64,000 nt of DNA, from positions 4,526,001-4,590,000 of the forward strand of contig OX359201.1 of NCBI GenBank assembly GCA_947172415.1, in the 5' to 3' direction. The position numbers and the translations under genes were made by a program. This DNA is from Chondrosia reniformis (lineage: Eukaryota; Porifera; Demospongiae; Chondrillida; Chondrillidae). Of the stretch, positions 23,268 through 34,417 are shown in pieces. How positions within the stretch are numbered: the stretch's first letter is position 1; every line of letters starts with the position of its first letter. The notes beneath the pieces are model-generated. The model made no database searches. It was not told the DNA's origin and was given only the letters and a program-made list of their open reading frames with translations.

Positions 23268-23504
23268 ATCGGCTTTCTTTCCAAACCTACGAGCACCTCG
23301 ACACGCCAACCACCGTTTCAGCTGCTCCACGTTCAAAACATCTGGTGATTTTCCGCTCAGGCTAGCTCCAGGAACGTCATCCTCAGAAAGACGGTAGATC
23401 GCGGCTAACTCCGTAGTACTTTTAACGATTTGCGCCATATTCGTAACGATCGCAACACCCTTCGCGACCATTTCCGGTTTCGATGACATAAGCGATGATG
23501 TCAT
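23268..23504 (-). CDS. SAP-domain first exon of the THAP element's second gene (partial)
   Basis: Starts at ATG 23504 and contains LNVEQLKRWLACRGARRFGK followed by KADLVQR, a good SAP motif (a short DNA-binding helix pair). It ends at a clear splice donor (CAACG|GTAAGCG). No continuation is found between here and the transposase, which ends at 22918, so the rest of the gene, expected to be a YqaJ-like nuclease in this element group, is deleted or was never included. It is transcribed toward the transposase. Confidence 0.65.
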
Positions 23505-23814
23505 TACGCAATAGGGCTATCCTCTCCACGTCTATCGTTGTACAGCTCACACTTCTGTTAACTGGCACCTTTTGGCATCTTTCACGATTTGCTAACTCTA
23601 CACCGCCCCGCGCAATGAACACCCTCCCAGTGGCGATTCAGGGTCACGCAGTCCCGACGCCGTCCTGCCTCCATTTTAATTGCGAAACGTCTGTGCGCTA
23701 CGGCTACGGCGCACACCTACTACTCGCTCAGGCTCGCCCCCACGATGATTATCATCTGCCTAGTTTATTTATATTATAGATTACCTTAGTATATTGTAAC
23801 TTGCACTGTATATA

Positions 23815-24360
23815 GGACATAAAAGGCCGGCCTTTATATATACGTATGTCATATGATGTCCCTTGTGTACAAGTTACAAAATGGTCTCTAACCCTGTTGA
23901 TTATGCGAATGCATGCATGCAACCGTCCGTCGGTATTCTTAGCTCCTTCACAAGGCAAATCAAATCTGCTGTGGTTATTAGCTTTAAGACTGGAACCTTT
24001 GTTGATATATGGCATGCAGATGCATCATCTTCAGTCTATAATAAGGTGTGAAAAGGTAATTGGTAGGCCATGTGTTCTACCTTGCAATTGGATGATCTGT
24101 ATCAACTACTACTCTCTATGCAGTAGTTGAGAATTTCAAAGCCTGCAACTATACGTACTATTTAAAATACTGATTATCCTAGGTATCACTTGGATCTCTT
24201 TAAATTTGTAACTGGCACTGTGTAGCTAGTACTTGATAGTAATTTTAATATTACATAATCACTTGGATCTCTTAAATTTGTAACTTGTACTGTGTAGTAC
24301 TTGATTGTAATTTTAATATTTTATATATTTGCTAGTAACTTGCACTGTGTAGTGTACTTG
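23815..24360. repeat. Dispersed repeat R1, inverted copy
   Basis: Reverse-complement match to 1100-1535, beginning at the palindromic AAAAGGCCGGCCTTT and running through AAGGTGTGAAAAGGTAATTGG. The right end contains a second partial repeat of ACTTGCACTGTGTAGTACTTG. Confidence 0.7.
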
Positions 24361-24466
24361 AGTGTAATTAGCTAACAAAGTATTTCACTATATACTTATA
24401 GACATTCGCTATGAGCAATTTCGTTACTGTATGTAGTACACATGGAAAACGTACACACATGGATAA

Positions 24467-24627
24467 GAATAAAGCCTAGTTGAACGTCAGCAACATGAAT
24501 TTACTAATTCTGGACGTTTCGACCCAGAGGTCTTCATCAGCAATACATGAGGAGTGGGAATACAATTCAGTATAAATAGGAAATTAGTAAATTCATGTTG
24601 CTGACACTCAACAAGGCTTTATTCTCA
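24467..24627. repeat. Inverted-repeat element with hammerhead-like core
   Basis: Arms of ~47 bp (24467-24513 and 24580-24627), sharing ATGAATTTACTAATT and AATAAAGCC, flank a minus-strand core at 24505-24545: CTGATGA, GACC-TCTG-GGTC, GAAAC, GTC. The core has the invariant boxes and a 4-bp helix II, but an extra A before helix II and no closed helix III in the monomer. ACGT next to the cleavage site is self-complementary, so pairing between two copies is conceivable. Confidence 0.5.
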
Positions 24628-24689
24628 TAATGATCGCAACAAACACTCCACATGGACAAGTAAAAATATTAACAGATAACGTAAGAAGA

Positions 24690-25410
24690 GAAGACAGAGC
24701 TTAAATTACCAAAGTAATACGGTCGACCAAACGAATTCAGTCTTTCGCATCAATATAGGAACAACTCTGCCTCAAACTTGACGGTAACGTATACAAAAAC
24801 GCTTTATCTAACTTTCGCTACAACTCGCCTGTTCGGTAGCTCCTTCTCGTAGGAGAGCGTCGACTTGTCATAGCCGTTCACAAAGGGATGATCTTCTTTT
24901 GCAACGGAGGTGACGTTTACGCAACGTCACAGATTCACAACCGTGTTCATGTACGGAGCGACATACAAGGGTGTAGATGACGCAATACAAAAGCATCATA
25001 ATACAATAACATATAGCACAATCGTAACCTTGAATTCTTCATTATATCTTGATTATTTTGCAATTTTAATTAAACAAAATTTCGCCAGATGTTTGTCATA
25101 GACATGTACCATGATATATGGTGGTTTCAAAGTGATCTGACCAATTGAAACTTTTTATTAATATAACATATTGTTTCAATATAAATTTCATATAGGTTTT
25201 CTATAGTCCTATGGCATTTGTCCTCTGTTTTCTAACAAACGGAGGCCGAAATGAAAAATTCCTTAATTTAAAATGAGTTTTATACCCTAAACTTTATGAT
25301 GATATGCCCATTTTGTTTCTAGGTCCTTTCTTGGAGCCATATGAATTATTTAATTATATTATTTATTTATTTAGATTATAATTATTACCTTAGTATATTG
25401 TAACTTGTAC
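24690..25410. repeat. Dispersed repeat R2, long copy
   Basis: About 700 bp matching 41330-42070 in inverse orientation (AGCTCCTTCTCGTAGGAGAG, GTCGACTTGTCATAGCC, TTGAATTCTTCATTATATC). Both copies keep a short frame, MYGATY(K/E)GV(D/G)DA, too divergent downstream to call a gene. Confidence 0.75.
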
Positions 25411-25479
25411 TGTATATATGATATCAATCATATATATTGTGTACAGTACTCACTATACAGTATGTTAATATTTTTAACA

Positions 25480-27363
25480 GATAATTGAACAAATGCTAGC
25501 CCCAAACTTAATGTGCTGTTGACACTCAATTACGGATATATAAATGGAGAACCATTGGACAAGGCCATCTTGGTTAATACATTTCCACAACAACAGCAAG
25601 ATTCTTCCTCCTCAGTCATGATTTGGCACAAGCAGCTGAAAACAGAGCGCTACTATGATGTTCTGAATGTAAATAGAGGAATCTTTTCAGTAATTAAGAC
25701 GGCCTGTGAGGGAGGAAGGGTATACAGCACTACTGTGACTAGAGATGTAGAAGAAAGGATCTGGATTGGCACTGCCCATGGGGTTAGTTAAAAGGATTAG
25801 ATTGAATATACTTACACACGTGTATAATTTACATACATATTACGTACAGTGTACATGAGGGGCTTGTGCATTATGCATTAGAATTTGATTTGTTTAAAGT
25901 TCTTGGATCACTCATACTGAACTGGATGATACTTTTAGGCTATTTAAATGTACCAACATCTACTGTTATGCAGAACTAAGTTTGATTATTATAGCTTTCA
26001 ATATATATACGTACTGTACATATACACACTGTATACACACATGTACATTTCTTAGATGATTATGTTTCTGTGTATGTATGCACTTCTTTACGACATATAG
26101 AGTAAGCTTATATGTGTATACCCTATATTTCCTCAAGGCAGACATAGACTTCATTTAGACACTTGTTGTATATTGAATGTACATTATTATGTATATAGTA
26201 CGTGTATATGTATAGAGTATATATATATATATGTACATGTAAGCATTCAATTCATATAGGATCATGAAATTGAAGTCCTTGGTGTAGGAAGCCATGGTTA
26301 TCCTCAAGTAATATGGATTTACAGATTGTAAAATACGTACCATCAGATATTTTCTGTATATATATTTGATGCTTACTTTCCCATTTATGGATTCCGTTTT
26401 TGAGGTCGAGAACAGAGTCCCCCTTTTTAAAGTAAAAGCCAATAAAGAGAGCTTTGATAGAATCACTAACCAGGTTTGAAAATTATTTATTACAGTTCTG
26501 TTAAGATGAATTTTTAATTGTCCAAATCATTCTTAACAAAGTTCTTCTGTAGTTGTGTATGACACATGGATATTTTATCTACATATGTACACATATATAC
26601 AGTAGGTATATATGTAGTGTGTGTATTTACTTTTGTGTACATAGCCTGTAAGAGTATATGCATCCATTGCCAATGGCATGGTGATGATCTTCTGTCAAAG
26701 ACAGCACTTAAAGGATGGAGTAGTACCAGATAGGATTGGCTCTGCCACAAATCAAACAGAAACAGTAGACTTAGTTTGTCTAAATGATATCAATACAGGA
26801 TGGAGGCAGAGGATTGGAAGCAGATATTCAGTCTACAATTATGCAATACAATGCTAGTAATTATGAACTCATCTCAAAGCTCAACTGCAGAAAGGTTAAT
26901 TTAAAGGGCAAGAATATTTTACAATCAGTTTATTCAGACAGTGTGGTAGAGTCTCTTCCTTCACCACTCTTGTCAACAAGTCAAAGGAGGAGAAGATTAG
27001 TAATTGATGAAACACTAAAACCAATTCTAGGTATTAAAATCACCTCATTGCTACTAGTCCACGGTTGCCTCTGGATCGGTCGGGACATTGGTGATATTCT
27101 CATTGTTGATACAGCTAATGGAAAGGTTCTCACACAATTATTTCCTGGCGGTTCAATGCCCCAAACTCAAGGTTCCCATGGTAACCATTTGCTCTCATTA
27201 ATAGGTAACCATGTTGTAGCTAATCAGTGCACTCAATCAGAAGCACTGAATACGACTTCACAGTCTTTAAATTAACTCAGTGTGTGGGATGCATGGAACA
27301 AGGACTCTATATTTCCCAGTTTTTGACCAGCACGGGAGATCAATGTTACAAACTGATGATATT
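25480..27363 (+). pseudogene. Beta-propeller protein gene, copy 1 (decayed)
   Basis: Exon 25480-25783 (acceptor TTTAACAG) encodes LTLNYGYINGEPLDKAIL, then DVEERIWIGTAHG with a GT donor. A later exon begins DHEIEVLGVGSHGYPQVIWI near 26260. 26660-26790 gives GMVMIFCQRQHLKDG. 26784-27275 gives LVHGCLWIGRDIGDILIVDT and ends at a TAA where copy 2 reads Gln. The IWIGTAHG / LWIGRDIGDILIVD patterns are WD40-like blades, reminiscent of the propeller of ROCO/LRRK kinases (weak). Lesions: an inverted exon segment at ~26330-26420, the TAA at 27273, frame problems near 26790. Confidence 0.6.
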
Positions 27364-27914
27364 TCCATATGAACTATAGGACCATTTTATTTGCTATACT
27401 AGTTTATATACATTTTAGACTTACAATTGCATGTATGCATGTTTCAATATGTACACTATATGTAGAAATGTAGTAATGTTTACTCTAAAAATTACTGCAT
27501 TATTCACCAGGTCCTACACTTTTGTATACTTGTATCAGTTCTATAACTACGTATGTAAACAAATTGTAAAATTGAATTAAGGAAATGTCAAGAGAAAATG
27601 GGATACATAAGAATGGTAAACAAGTAATTGAACCAGCTTGCATGCTCCAAGAAGAAAATCAATATGATACGTATATGTATATGTACATGGGAAGACTGTA
27701 TAAAGTGTTAACATGTATATATTAAAAGTAGAGGTTTACATTATAGATAATTGACATTAAGTGAATGTAGCTATAGTTAATCAGAAACATTACTACAGCT
27801 GTAAAGTTTCACCAAATCCTTTTGATATTGCATATGGATGATGCAAGATGCATATGGAAAATAATTTGTATACGTACGTATATGTAGCTGAATAATAGTT
27901 GATTTAAATCACTT

Positions 27915-28307
27915 GATATCCCTCTTCTTCAAGAAATTTCATGGTGGAGTCCAAATTACATACTTCAGAGCATCAAGAAGATTCAATTCTTCCAAGTTAC
28001 ATCCTGCCCTTTGTCCATCCAGCACTCCAGCATATAGATGCACTTTGAGTCAGCATGTTTCTCACTTTCTCTGATTGTCTTAATCTGTTCTCCAACTCCA
28101 AGCTTTTGTCCAATAAGCTCATATTTGTTAGCCATTTGTGGCACAAAGTTAGCCAATCCTTGTGGTGTGATGGGTGGAGTTACTACATTCAAGGGCAATA
28201 AACAAAAGATTAATATTAATTAAACCTGTTATTTACGTATGTCTAAAGGATATATATAAATTCTTACATACTTTGAGGCGGATCATTTGGCAATATACTT
28301 TTGCTCA
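27915..28307 (-). pseudogene. Death-domain protein gene, copy 1 (broken)
   Basis: Close relative of the intact gene at 35005-35425. The first exon starts at 28307 (MSKSILPNDPPQ); the main exon has ITPQGLANFVPQMANKYEL and ESEKHADSKCIYMLECW. Relative to the intact copy it has an insertion (AATTC) after the Lys-Asn-Leu codons, a one-base loss near 27963 and a ~16 bp deletion near the end, so the last helix is lost. Confidence 0.75.
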
Positions 28308-28410
28308 TGTCACATGTAAGATTTTTGCAGGTTTGATTCCAAAATTCAATTTTCTAGATACATAATCACATACGTATATATATATTATAGTGTGCAATGA
28401 AGCTTGAATA

Positions 28411-28969
28411 CAGTGGGCTCTGATTTATCCGACATCATCTGTTCCCTGTCGGATAAATCAGATGTCAGATAAAAAAGTATCTTCTATTTGTATAGTGGCA
28501 TGGATATTAATAGAAAGTACAGTATTACATGTAGTAAACAGTCCACTGATCCCCATAGTCTCCCCAAATTCCTTCGCTTTTACCCGAAACATTTCGTCCG
28601 AAATCGCTAGGCGTCTGGAGCGGATGTTTCCGAACCAAACCCACAGCGCTTCCTCCAGCTGAGCGTAACCACTATTAGCGACATCCTTCGAGAGTCCAAG
28701 AAACGGCGCAGCGCAGAGGACAGTAGCTCCACGAAGAAGATCGCAGTTCGTACGCCCGATGTCGAACCTTGCCGGATAGAAAAAGGCAATACATATGGGA
28801 CAACGGCCTTTCGTCGCACAAGCACTAACGTCGGATACGGATAAACGAGGTCCGGATAAACCAGGGTAATTGCTATACAATAGTACACGATACTTTCGGT
28901 TCCCCACGCTTCCAGTCGAATAAAACAGGTTTCCGGATAAATCGAGGCCGGATAAACCAGAGCCCACTG
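28411..28969. mobile_element. Pogo/Tigger-derived element with a transposase DNA-binding piece
   Basis: Ends CAGTGGGCTCTGATTTATCC and its inverse CCAGAGCCCACTG, flanked by TA on both sides, with TTATCCG sub-repeats inside each end. On the minus strand, 28520-28680 encodes QLEEALWVWFGNIRSRRLAI then FRVKAKEFGETMGI, a CENP-B/Tc5-type helix-turn-helix as in Tigger transposases. No DDE domain. It lies between the decayed death-domain copy and kelch copy C. Confidence 0.85.
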
Positions 28970-29389
28970 TACATATATATATATATATATACTCGTTTTG
29001 AATATATGATTCCCTATATATGTAGCTATAGGCGAATATAATGAGCGAGTTATCTGATTCAGCACGTCTGTGGACAAAGCAAGATGGCGTCGCTAACGGG
29101 CTATAAACAATCTACACCTCCCTAGGTCCAAATTGGTATGGGCCGGCCGATTTTAGCACGTGCAGCGTGGACCTGTGTCAGCATTAAAGGACAAGACAAG
29201 TTCGGTTTAGTTCGGTTTATAGTTATCAAAAATCTCGAATGAAATGGGTTTTGGAAAAGAAACAGAAGGTACAAAGAGCGTACTGTATTTTCATGTATAG
29301 CTTAACTAATTCGAACACTGTAATCTTGCCTGAATAGTTTAGCATTCCTGTATCAGTCTTTCTTGTATAATATAGTGAAAACAACCAAC

Positions 29390-31087
29390 ATGGATAATGG
29401 CGAGGTAAAATGTGACTTTAATGGCCACTGCTCGTCTCTCCTGAACTCCTTCAAAAAGATGTTGGAGAACAGAGAACTGTGCGATGTGATACTGACCGTT
29501 GGAATGAAGCAGTTTCACGTTCACAAAGTCATACTAGCAGCCAGTAGCCCATATTTCCAAGCTATGTTTACTGGTGCACTTCAGGAGAGTGCTCAGAAAG
29601 AAATTAATTTGAAGGGAACCAATGCGGAGACTGTTGAGACCCTTATCAACTGTGTGTATGAATCTACTCTAACTATCACTGTAGAGAATGCCACTTCAGT
29701 CCTCGCTTTAGCAGCTCAGTGGCAGATGGAGAAGGTTGTGGAAGCCTTTGGTACATTTATCGGCAAACATCTTGACATTGAAAATTGCCTTGAAATGCTT
29801 ATTTTTGCTGATGTACATGGCTGTAATGTCCTGAAGAAAGCGGCCACAGATGTTTCAATTGTCGATTTTTCAGGTGTTTGTCAAACAGAAGCATTTGTCA
29901 ATGCTCCCGTGGAAATCTTGTTGGAATTTCTGAAATTCGACATTTTGGTGGTTCAGTCGGAAGAGAAGCTATTTGAAGACCTTCTAAAGTGGTTTAATCA
30001 CAGCCCTGAGCTCCGAAGAGGTGACATACTAAAGATGTTAGATCTTATCAAGTTCCCCTTAATACCCTGGGAGGTCATTGAAGAGAAACTGAAACGGAAT
30101 AAATTATATTCTGAGCAAAAATGTAAGAGGATGCTTACAAATGCACGTAACTTTCAGATGCATCCTAAAAAGGGAGCAGACTACAACGGGGAAGATCCCC
30201 TTTATGTTCCACGTAGTGGGAGTAAGCCAATTTATGCGATTGTAATGGATTACTCTAATACTGGAATAAACTTTGTAGAACAGTATGATCCGACATTAAA
30301 TCAGTGGAAAAGACTTACATCTCTTCCTACTGAAAGGTATGGCTTTGAAGTGTGCACCCATCAGGGGTTACTGTATGTCATTGGTGGTAGAAATAAATCT
30401 GACTATTATACTCTAAACCTTGTGGAATGCTATGATCTAAAGAGTGGTCAGTGGAGCAGGCGTGCTGATATGCTGAAAAGGCGTTCAGATTTTGGGGTTG
30501 GAGTGGTTGACGGATATTTGTATGTTGTTGGAGGGGCTGAATGGACATCCGTTAGGACGAATATTCTGCAATCTGTAGAAAGGTATGACCCAGAAAAGAA
30601 TCAGTGGTCTTTTGTGGCTCCTTTGAAAAGCAAGCGTTGTCAGTTGACCGTTGTTACAGATAAGACTACTATGTACGCTGTTGGTGGGATAGGTAAAAAG
30701 AGAGATCTGGCCACCTGCGAGGTGTACAATTCTGTCAAAAACAAATGGAGTTTCATTGCCACCATGAACGTTCCAAGACGTAATGCTGGAGCCTGTATGT
30801 TAGATAGATTGCTCTATGTTTTTTGTGGAATCGGATGTGAAGATGCAGAAGTGTTCAATCTAGCTACTAAAACTTGGAAAATGATATCAGGAATGTCCAA
30901 AGCTCAAACTATTCTAAACCGGAAGAATCTGTTAGCATCTCAGGGAAGGATTGTTGTCATTGGCAGGTCTATCAAGGAATGTTCTAAAACTATTGAATAT
31001 TATAATTCTCAAACAATGAATTGGTTTATTTTGTCAGAAATTAAATCTGAACAGAGGTTTGGGGGTATACGTGCCTGCTGTATTTAA
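29390..31087 (+). CDS. BTB-BACK-kelch protein (KLHL-like), copy C
   Basis: Intact 565-codon frame starting MDNGEVKCDFNGHC. Domain order as in copy B: BTB (LCDVILTVGMKQFHVHKVIL), BACK, about six kelch blades. It differs from copy B by scattered substitutions, a 7-residue longer linker before the first blade (AIVMDYSNTGINFVEQYD) and a different C-terminus (SEQRFGGIRACCI). The upstream ~290 bases match those before copy B but the extended frame is broken, which supports this ATG. The 3' flank through ~31922 closely matches 447-1290. Confidence 0.93.
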   Translation: MDNGEVKCDFNGHCSSLLNSFKKMLENRELCDVILTVGMKQFHVHKVILAASSPYFQAMFTGALQESAQKEINLKGTNAETVETLINCVYESTLTITVENATSVLALAAQWQMEKVVEAFGTFIGKHLDIENCLEMLIFADVHGCNVLKKAATDVSIVDFSGVCQTEAFVNAPVEILLEFLKFDILVVQSEEKLFEDLLKWFNHSPELRRGDILKMLDLIKFPLIPWEVIEEKLKRNKLYSEQKCKRMLTNARNFQMHPKKGADYNGEDPLYVPRSGSKPIYAIVMDYSNTGINFVEQYDPTLNQWKRLTSLPTERYGFEVCTHQGLLYVIGGRNKSDYYTLNLVECYDLKSGQWSRRADMLKRRSDFGVGVVDGYLYVVGGAEWTSVRTNILQSVERYDPEKNQWSFVAPLKSKRCQLTVVTDKTTMYAVGGIGKKRDLATCEVYNSVKNKWSFIATMNVPRRNAGACMLDRLLYVFCGIGCEDAEVFNLATKTWKMISGMSKAQTILNRKNLLASQGRIVVIGRSIKECSKTIEYYNSQTMNWFILSEIKSEQRFGGIRACCI

Positions 31088-31374
31088 ACTTGGAACATTT
31101 TGTATTTTGTCAAAAAGTAATGTATCTAGTATAGTAGTTTGCAACTTATATTATCATTTTGCAAAGCCTTCACGCATGTACTCCCATTGTATATTGGACT
31201 ACATTTTTATATGATATAGAGAAAATGTTGATTGCAATTGTATATATTTGTACTACAACTATTAAATTTGAATAAATTCATACTACATGTATAAGCTGAC
31301 AAATCTTAATCAGTGATCTCAAAAATATACATACAAAAAGCAAATATATAGGTAAGTATATATAATATATCAGA

Positions 31375-31698
31375 TCAACAGCACTTCTTCTTGCAATTGG
31401 GTGTTGTGTCCATGTCAACTCTAAACGTGTCTTGGTCCCCTTTTTATTACTTGATTTAACAGATAGTGACTTCTGATGCATACTAACCACCAGCTTTTCA
31501 GCCCCTTTTTTACATTTTGTCGATCCATGTAATCCAGGGCCAAGTCCAACCACTCTCTTAAATCCCTACAAGAAACTTCATAAACACTAAAATGGCCCCC
31601 ACTGACTCCCTGTAGTAAGCATCTGTTATAGTATGAAACCTTTCTGCCCCTCCTGTGTCCCAGAGATTGACCTTGCATACGATATAATCTTTCATCAT
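31375..31698 (-). pseudogene. Rab-type small GTPase fragment, copy C
   Basis: Minus strand: [34 protein letters not shown], then [14 protein letters not shown], and a tail ending NCKKKCC-stop after a frame change. The NKxD/SAK segment present in copy B is deleted at the same place as in copy A (after DYMD), so the deletion predates the A/C duplication. No P-loop exon. Confidence 0.75.
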
Positions 31699-31734
31699 CT
31701 TAAAAAGGAACGTATATATAATATATAAAATATT

Positions 31735-31922
31735 AAAATTACAATCAAGAACTACACAGTACAAGTTACAAATTTAAAGAGGTCCAAGTGACTCAAAGGA
31801 TAATCAATATTTTAAACAGAACAAGACTTTAGTCACATGCACTGTTACAGGCTTTGAATTCCTCAACTACTGCATAGAGGGTATAGTAGTTGATACAGAT
31901 CATCCAATTGTAAGGTAGAACA
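31735..31922. repeat. Dispersed repeat R1, truncated at a duplication junction
   Basis: Matches the start of R1 but is cut at ~31922 (GTAAGGTAGAACA), where the sequence changes directly to the interior of a kelch gene (GGGAGGTCATCGAAG). This is the breakpoint between units C and D. Confidence 0.85.
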
Positions 31923-32929
31923 GGGAGGTCATCGAAGAGAAACTGAAACAGAATAAATTATATTCTGAGCAAAAATGTAAGAGGATGCTTACAAATGCAC
32001 ATAACTTTCAGATGCATCCTAAAAAGGGAGCAGACTACAACATGGAAGATCCCCTTTATGTTCCACGTAGTGGGAGTAAGCCGATTTACGTGATTGTATC
32101 CAATAAGGGAAACTTTGTAGAACAGTATGATCCGACATTAAATCAGTGGAAAAGACTTACATCTCTTCCTACTGAAAGGTATGGCTTTGAAGTGTGCACC
32201 CATCAGGGGTTACTGTATGTCATTGGTGGTAGAGATAAATCTGACTATTATAGTCTAAACCTTGTGGAATGCTATGATCTAAAGAGTGGTCAGTGGAGCA
32301 GGCGTGCTGATATGCTGGAAAGGCATTCAGATTTTGGGGTTGGAGTAGTTGACGGATATTTGTATGTTGTTGGAGGGGCTGAATGGACATCCGTTGGGAC
32401 GAATATTCTGCAATCTGTAGAAAGGTATGACCCAGAAAAGAATCAGTGGTCTTTTGTGGCTCCTTTGAAAAGCAAGCGTCGTCGGTTGACCATTGTTACA
32501 GATAACACTACTATGTATGCTGTTGGTGGTATAGGTAAAAAGAGAGAGCTGGCCACCTGCGAGGTGTACAATTCTGTCAAAAACAAATGGAGTATCATTG
32601 CCACCATGAATGTTCCAAGATGTAATGCTGGTGCTTGTATAGTAGATAGATTGCTCTATGTTTTTTGTGGGAACAGAGATGAAGATGCAGAAGTGTTCAA
32701 TCCAGCTACTAAAACTTGGAAAATGATATCAGGAATGTCCAAAGCTAAAACTATTCCAAACCAGCAGAATCTATTAGCATCTGAGGGAAGGATTGTTGTC
32801 ATTGGCAGGTCTTACTGGGAACATTCTAGAACTGTTGAATATTATAATTCTCAAACAATGAATTGGTATATTTTGTCAGAAATTAAATCTGAAAATAACT
32901 CCGAGGAAATACAAGCCTGCTGTATTTAA
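31923..32929 (+). pseudogene. BTB-kelch gene, copy D, 5'-truncated
   Basis: Begins inside the BACK domain (EVIEEKLKQNKLYSEQKCKR) at a duplication breakpoint and continues in frame through all kelch blades to the stop at 32929. BTB and most of BACK are missing. Sequence is closest to copy B (same C-terminus, SEEIQACCI). An internal ATG at 31985 could give a 314-residue propeller-only protein, but there is no promoter of its own. Confidence 0.85.
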
Positions 32930-33039
32930 ACTTGGAACATTTTGCATTTTGTCAAAAAGTAATGTATCTAGTAGTTTGCAACTTATAATTATATTATCAT
33001 TTTGCAAAGCCTATACATGCATGTACTCCCATTCCACCC

Positions 33040-34417
33040 TTCATCATGCAGTGACCCTGGGAATTAATGAAACAAGTGGAGAGGTAACGAGTACATGATC
33101 TTTACTAAAGTTTGCAAATCTATCTATCTAACTATATATGATATCAATCGACATATAAAATTTTATATTTTGTGTACAGTACTCACTATACATATATACA
33201 CACTGTATATTCACATGTACATTTCTTAGATGATTACGTTTCTGTGTATGTATGCACTTCTTTACGACATAGTAAGCTTATATGTGTATACCCTATATTT
33301 CCTCAAGGCAGATAGACTTCATTTTGACACTTGTTCTATATTGAATGTACATTATTATATAATACGTATATGCGTATAGAGTATATATATATATATATAT
33401 GTACATGTAAGCATTCAATTCATATAGGATCATGAAATTGAAGTCCTTGACGTAGGAAGCCATGGTTATCCTCAAGTAATATGGATTTACAGATTTAAAA
33501 AGGGAGACTCTGTTCTCGACCTCAAAACTGAATCCATAAATGGGAGAGTAAGCATCAAATGTATAAATATCTGATGGTACGTATTTTACAAGTAAAAGCC
33601 AATAAAGAGAGCTTTGATAGAATCAATAACCAGCTTTGAAAATTATTTATTATAGTTCTGTTAAGATGTCATGGTCCAAATCATTCTTAATAGAGTTCAA
33701 CAGTACGTAGTTGTGGATAACACATGGATATTTGATATTTTATCTACATATGACATTGTACATATATACAGTAGGTATGTAGTGTGTGTAGAGTATATGC
33801 ATCCATTGCCAATGGCGCATGGTGATGATCTTCTGTCCAAGACAGCACTTAAAGGATGGAGTAGTCCCAGATAGGATTGGCTCTGCCACAAATCAAACAG
33901 AAACAGTAGACTTAGTTTGTCTAAATGATCAATACAGGATGGAGGCAGAGGATTGGAAGCAGATATTCAGTCTACAATTATGCAATACAATGCTAGTAAT
34001 TATGAACTCATCTCAAAGCTCAACTGCAGAAAGGTTAATTTAAAGGGCGAGAATATTTTACAATCAGTTTATTCAGACAGTGTAGTAGAGTCTCTTCCTT
34101 CACCACTCTCTTGTCAACAAGTCAAAGGAGGAGAAGATTAGTAATTGAAGAAAAACTAATCTATCTATAAAAAGGTTCTCACACAATTATTTCCTGGCGG
34201 TTCAATGCCCCAAACTCAAGGTTCCCATGGTAACCATTTGCTCTCATTAATAGGTAACCATGTTGTAGCTAATCAGTGCACTCAATCAGAAGCACTGAAT
34301 ACAACTTCACAATCTTTAAACCAGCTCAATGTGTGGGATGCATGGAACAAGGACTCTATTTCCCAGTTTGACCAGCACTGGAGATCAATGTTACAAACTG
34401 GTGATATTTCCATATGA
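33040..34417 (+). pseudogene. Beta-propeller protein gene, copy 2 (3' part, damaged)
   Basis: Shares the later exons of copy 1. 33429-33552 reads DHEIEVLDVGSHGYPQVIWI then FKKGDSVLDLK in the forward sense (this segment is inverted in copy 1). 33790-33930 gives the HLKDGVVPDRIGSATNQTET segment, with a 2-base insertion relative to copy 1. 34205-34417 ends ...FDQHWRSMLQTGDISI-stop. The blade encoding LWIGRDIGDILIVD and the first exon of copy 1 are absent. It is convergent with the death-domain gene 600 bp away. Neither copy is complete, so an ancestral gene can be inferred only by combining them. Confidence 0.6.

Larger units (their letters stand above)
20749..23741. mobile_element. THAP/DDE DNA transposon, near full length
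   Basis: About 3 kb, bounded by GGGGCGAGCCTGAGCGAG and its reverse complement CTCGCTCAGGCTCGCCCC. It carries a THAP-DDE transposase (+) and a SAP-domain exon (-) reading inward from the right end. Together with the neighbouring 20080-20712 element it interrupts repeat R2. It is clearly more GC-rich than the host DNA. Architecture fits the ISL2EU/IS4EU branch of the Harbinger-related elements (from memory), whose autonomous copies also encode a YqaJ-type nuclease. Confidence 0.85.
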
